The notes under the pieces: model-generated
Database searches by the model: none
What the model was told of the DNA's origin: nothing
The model's input: the letters and a program-made list of their open reading frames with translations, nothing else
Shown: in pieces, positions 5,282 to 6,661 of the stretch
Layout of the letters: every line of letters starts with the position of its first letter
Position numbering within the stretch: position 1 is the first letter of the stretch
Made by a program: the position numbers and the translations under genes
NCBI GenBank assembly: GCA_902797345.1
Contig: CADBSL010000048.1
Span: 1 to 6,661, forward strand
Direction of reading: 5' to 3'
DNA: 6,661 nucleotides
Origin: an uncultured Eubacteriales bacterium
GTDB taxonomy: Bacteria > Bacillota > Clostridia > Peptostreptococcales > Anaerovoracaceae

Positions 5282-6661
5282 TTAGTTGGCCTTTTCGACC
5301 TGGAGTTTCGCCAGCTGCTTCTTGTTCAGGTGCCGCTGTACGATGAACAGCACGATGAATGCAGCAAGCAGGATGAGCTGAGGCACCACTGTTTCGATAT
5401 GCGGGTAGATCCCGAAGGTATCCAGCACATCGTTTTCCGGGATCCGGGCTACCAGGTCGGAGATCACCGGGATGTGGACATTCCACAGGTCGATGGCGTC
5501 GCCTTCCAGCAGTTCTTTGATGCCGGAACCCAGGAATGCGATGGCCATGATCGCCATCAGGGTACTGGTCGCGATGAAGAACGGCTTCAGAGGCAGTTTG
5601 ATGGAGAAGAAGCGGATCGCGATGAATACCGCCGCTAAGATCACCACCGCCACGATCACGCCGAAGACGATGGGGCTGTAGCCGATGCCCTGGGACTGAG
5701 CGTCGTTCATCATGGGCTGGTAGAAGAGGATGACTTCCGCGCCTTCTCTAAATACCGCCAGGAACGCGGTGAACCCTAAGGCAAACATGCTGCCCCGGGA
5801 AATGGAGCCTTCTACCTTGCTGTCGATGTAGCGGGCCCAGGTCTCAGTCTCGGATTTATGCAGCATCCAGAAGGAAACGTAGACCAGAACGACCACCGCC
5901 AACAGGGCGGTCACGCCTTCGATGACTTCCTGAGAAGCCCCGAACATGGCGCTCTTGTTCTTCAGGATGTGCAGTCCCCAGGCCGCCACCGCACTCAGGG
6001 CGATCGCCACTACGGAACCCACATAGACCGGCCGAAGCTGACGCCGGTTGCCGGATTTCACCAGGTAGGCGATGATGCCGCCGATGACCAGGATCGCTTC
6101 CAGACCCTCTCTCAGGAGAATGATGAAGGCTTCCAGGAAGAAGGCACCGCCGGTGACTTTCGTCCCGCTGCTTTCTGAACCCGTCAGCTTCTGGAAAGCT
6201 TCCGTCGTAGGACTCAGCAGAAGCGCGTCTTCATAGAGCATGGTGGTCAGGTTCGTGACTTCCGCCTGCACCGTTTCCATCCCCAGGTCCTTTTTCACCG
6301 ACTGGCGGCAGGACTTGTAGGCCAGTTCCACCTCGTTTTTCCGGGCGCCGGAGATCCGACTCATGGTCTGCCGTTCGAAACCGCAGACTTCGTAATATCC
6401 GTAATATCCATCCTGCATGCACTTATAGGCCGCATCCATATTCCCGTCCTGGTAATTCTGGATGCCGGCGTTCATGCACTGCTCGATGGCGTAGGCTACT
6501 TCATTCATATTGGTGGTTTCCGTACTCTCCGGGAAGTACACCGGCTGGGCTTCCTCCCAGGTGGCATAATGAGGAGTCTCCGCCGCTGCCTGTACCCCTA
6601 CCGGGAACAGCAGGAAGGCTGCCACCACTGCCGCGAACAGAAAAACCGCGACTCTCGTATA
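5282..6661 (-). CDS. FTR1-family iron permease with extracytoplasmic N-terminal domain (5' end off window)
   Basis: Membrane permease that moves iron delivered by the P19-family lipoprotein. The frame is open to the right edge, giving 459 visible residues. A GTG at 6628 could be read as a start, but it falls inside a hydrophobic signal sequence (YTRVAVFLFAA at the edge, then more hydrophobic residues to VGVQA), so the real start is upstream of the window. Numbering from the first visible residue, cleavage is likely after VQA (25). An extracytoplasmic, probably helical domain (26-171) has four cysteines (C62, C81, C93, C118). The FTR1 domain follows with seven predicted helices (about 173-201, 211-231, 246-267, 292-316, 329-351, 360-381, 427-442). 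Both iron-binding REGxE motifs are intact: REGLE at 184-188 and REGAE at 305-309. The presence of an N-terminal domain sets it apart from short EfeU-type permeases and fits the FetM/Cj1658 type. It is the first visible gene of the locus; its promoter lies beyond the window. Confidence 0.95.
   Translation of the reverse strand, partial: YTRVAVFLFAAVVAAFLLFPVGVQAAAETPHYATWEEAQPVYFPESTETTNMNEVAYAIEQCMNAGIQNYQDGNMDAAYKCMQDGYYGYYEVCGFERQTMSRISGARKNEVELAYKSCRQSVKKDLGMETVQAEVTNLTTMLYEDALLLSPTTEAFQKLTGSESSGTKVTGGAFFLEAFIILLREGLEAILVIGGIIAYLVKSGNRRQLRPVYVGSVVAIALSAVAAWGLHILKNKSAMFGASQEVIEGVTALLAVVVLVYVSFWMLHKSETETWARYIDSKVEGSISRGSMFALGFTAFLAVFREGAEVILFYQPMMNDAQSQGIGYSPIVFGVIVAVVILAAVFIAIRFFSIKLPLKPFFIATSTLMAIMAIAFLGSGIKELLEGDAIDLWNVHIPVISDLVARIPENDVLDTFGIYPHIETVVPQLILLAAFIVLFIVQRHLNKKQLAKLQVEKAN

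Noticed and set aside
6626..6628. GTG as the start codon of the FTR1 gene
   Set aside because: It would cut the hydrophobic signal sequence in half; the frame continues upstream with Thr-Arg-Val and more hydrophobic residues to the window edge, and no Shine-Dalgarno sequence precedes the GTG.

Overview
The window is a single block of minus-strand genes for a bacterial ferrous/ferric iron uptake locus of the FTR1-P19 type (the arrangement known from the Campylobacter jejuni p19 region and the E. coli FetM-FetP region). Read in the direction of transcription (right to left) it holds: an FTR1-family iron permease whose 5' end lies off the right edge (5282-6661); a P19/Tp34-family iron-binding lipoprotein (4558-5208); an intrinsic terminator (4475-4518); a near-consensus sigma-A promoter (4423-4450) followed by a leader with phased GTTAG repeats (4347-4413); an eight-pass membrane protein with a C-terminal DUF2318 cysteine domain (3056-4330); two paralogous FtsX/MacB-type ABC permeases (1753-3042 and 549-1730); and the matching ABC ATPase, cut off by the left edge (1-545).

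The organism looks like a fairly GC-rich member of the Bacillota, probably a Clostridia-type anaerobe. The reasons are strong AAAGGAG ribosome binding sites before several genes, a TTGACT-16-TATAAT promoter, a classic hairpin-plus-U-run terminator, and a P19 homologue made as a lipoprotein with a long acidic Ala-rich tether rather than as a free periplasmic protein. I cannot name a genus from the sequence.

Layout: FTR1 and the lipoprotein form the 3' part of one transcript (73 bp apart), which the terminator appears to end. DUF2318, the two permeases and the ATPase form a second, tightly packed unit (gaps of 13, 22 and 3 bp) with its own promoter. In the working model, inferred from the family, the lipoprotein captures iron (and possibly copper) outside the membrane and feeds the FTR1 permease. 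The DUF2318 protein and the FtsX-like ABC complex do an auxiliary job in the same process, perhaps redox handling or a mechanically coupled step, because FtsX/MacB-type permeases are not normal importer channels. Thioredoxin-like genes that follow in related loci would lie beyond position 1.

The gene content is a recognisable system, not a new one. The least explained part is the regulatory segment at 4331-4470: five GTTAG-type repeats at 11/20/20/10 bp intervals just downstream of the promoter, overlapping an inverted repeat that could fold in the leader RNA.
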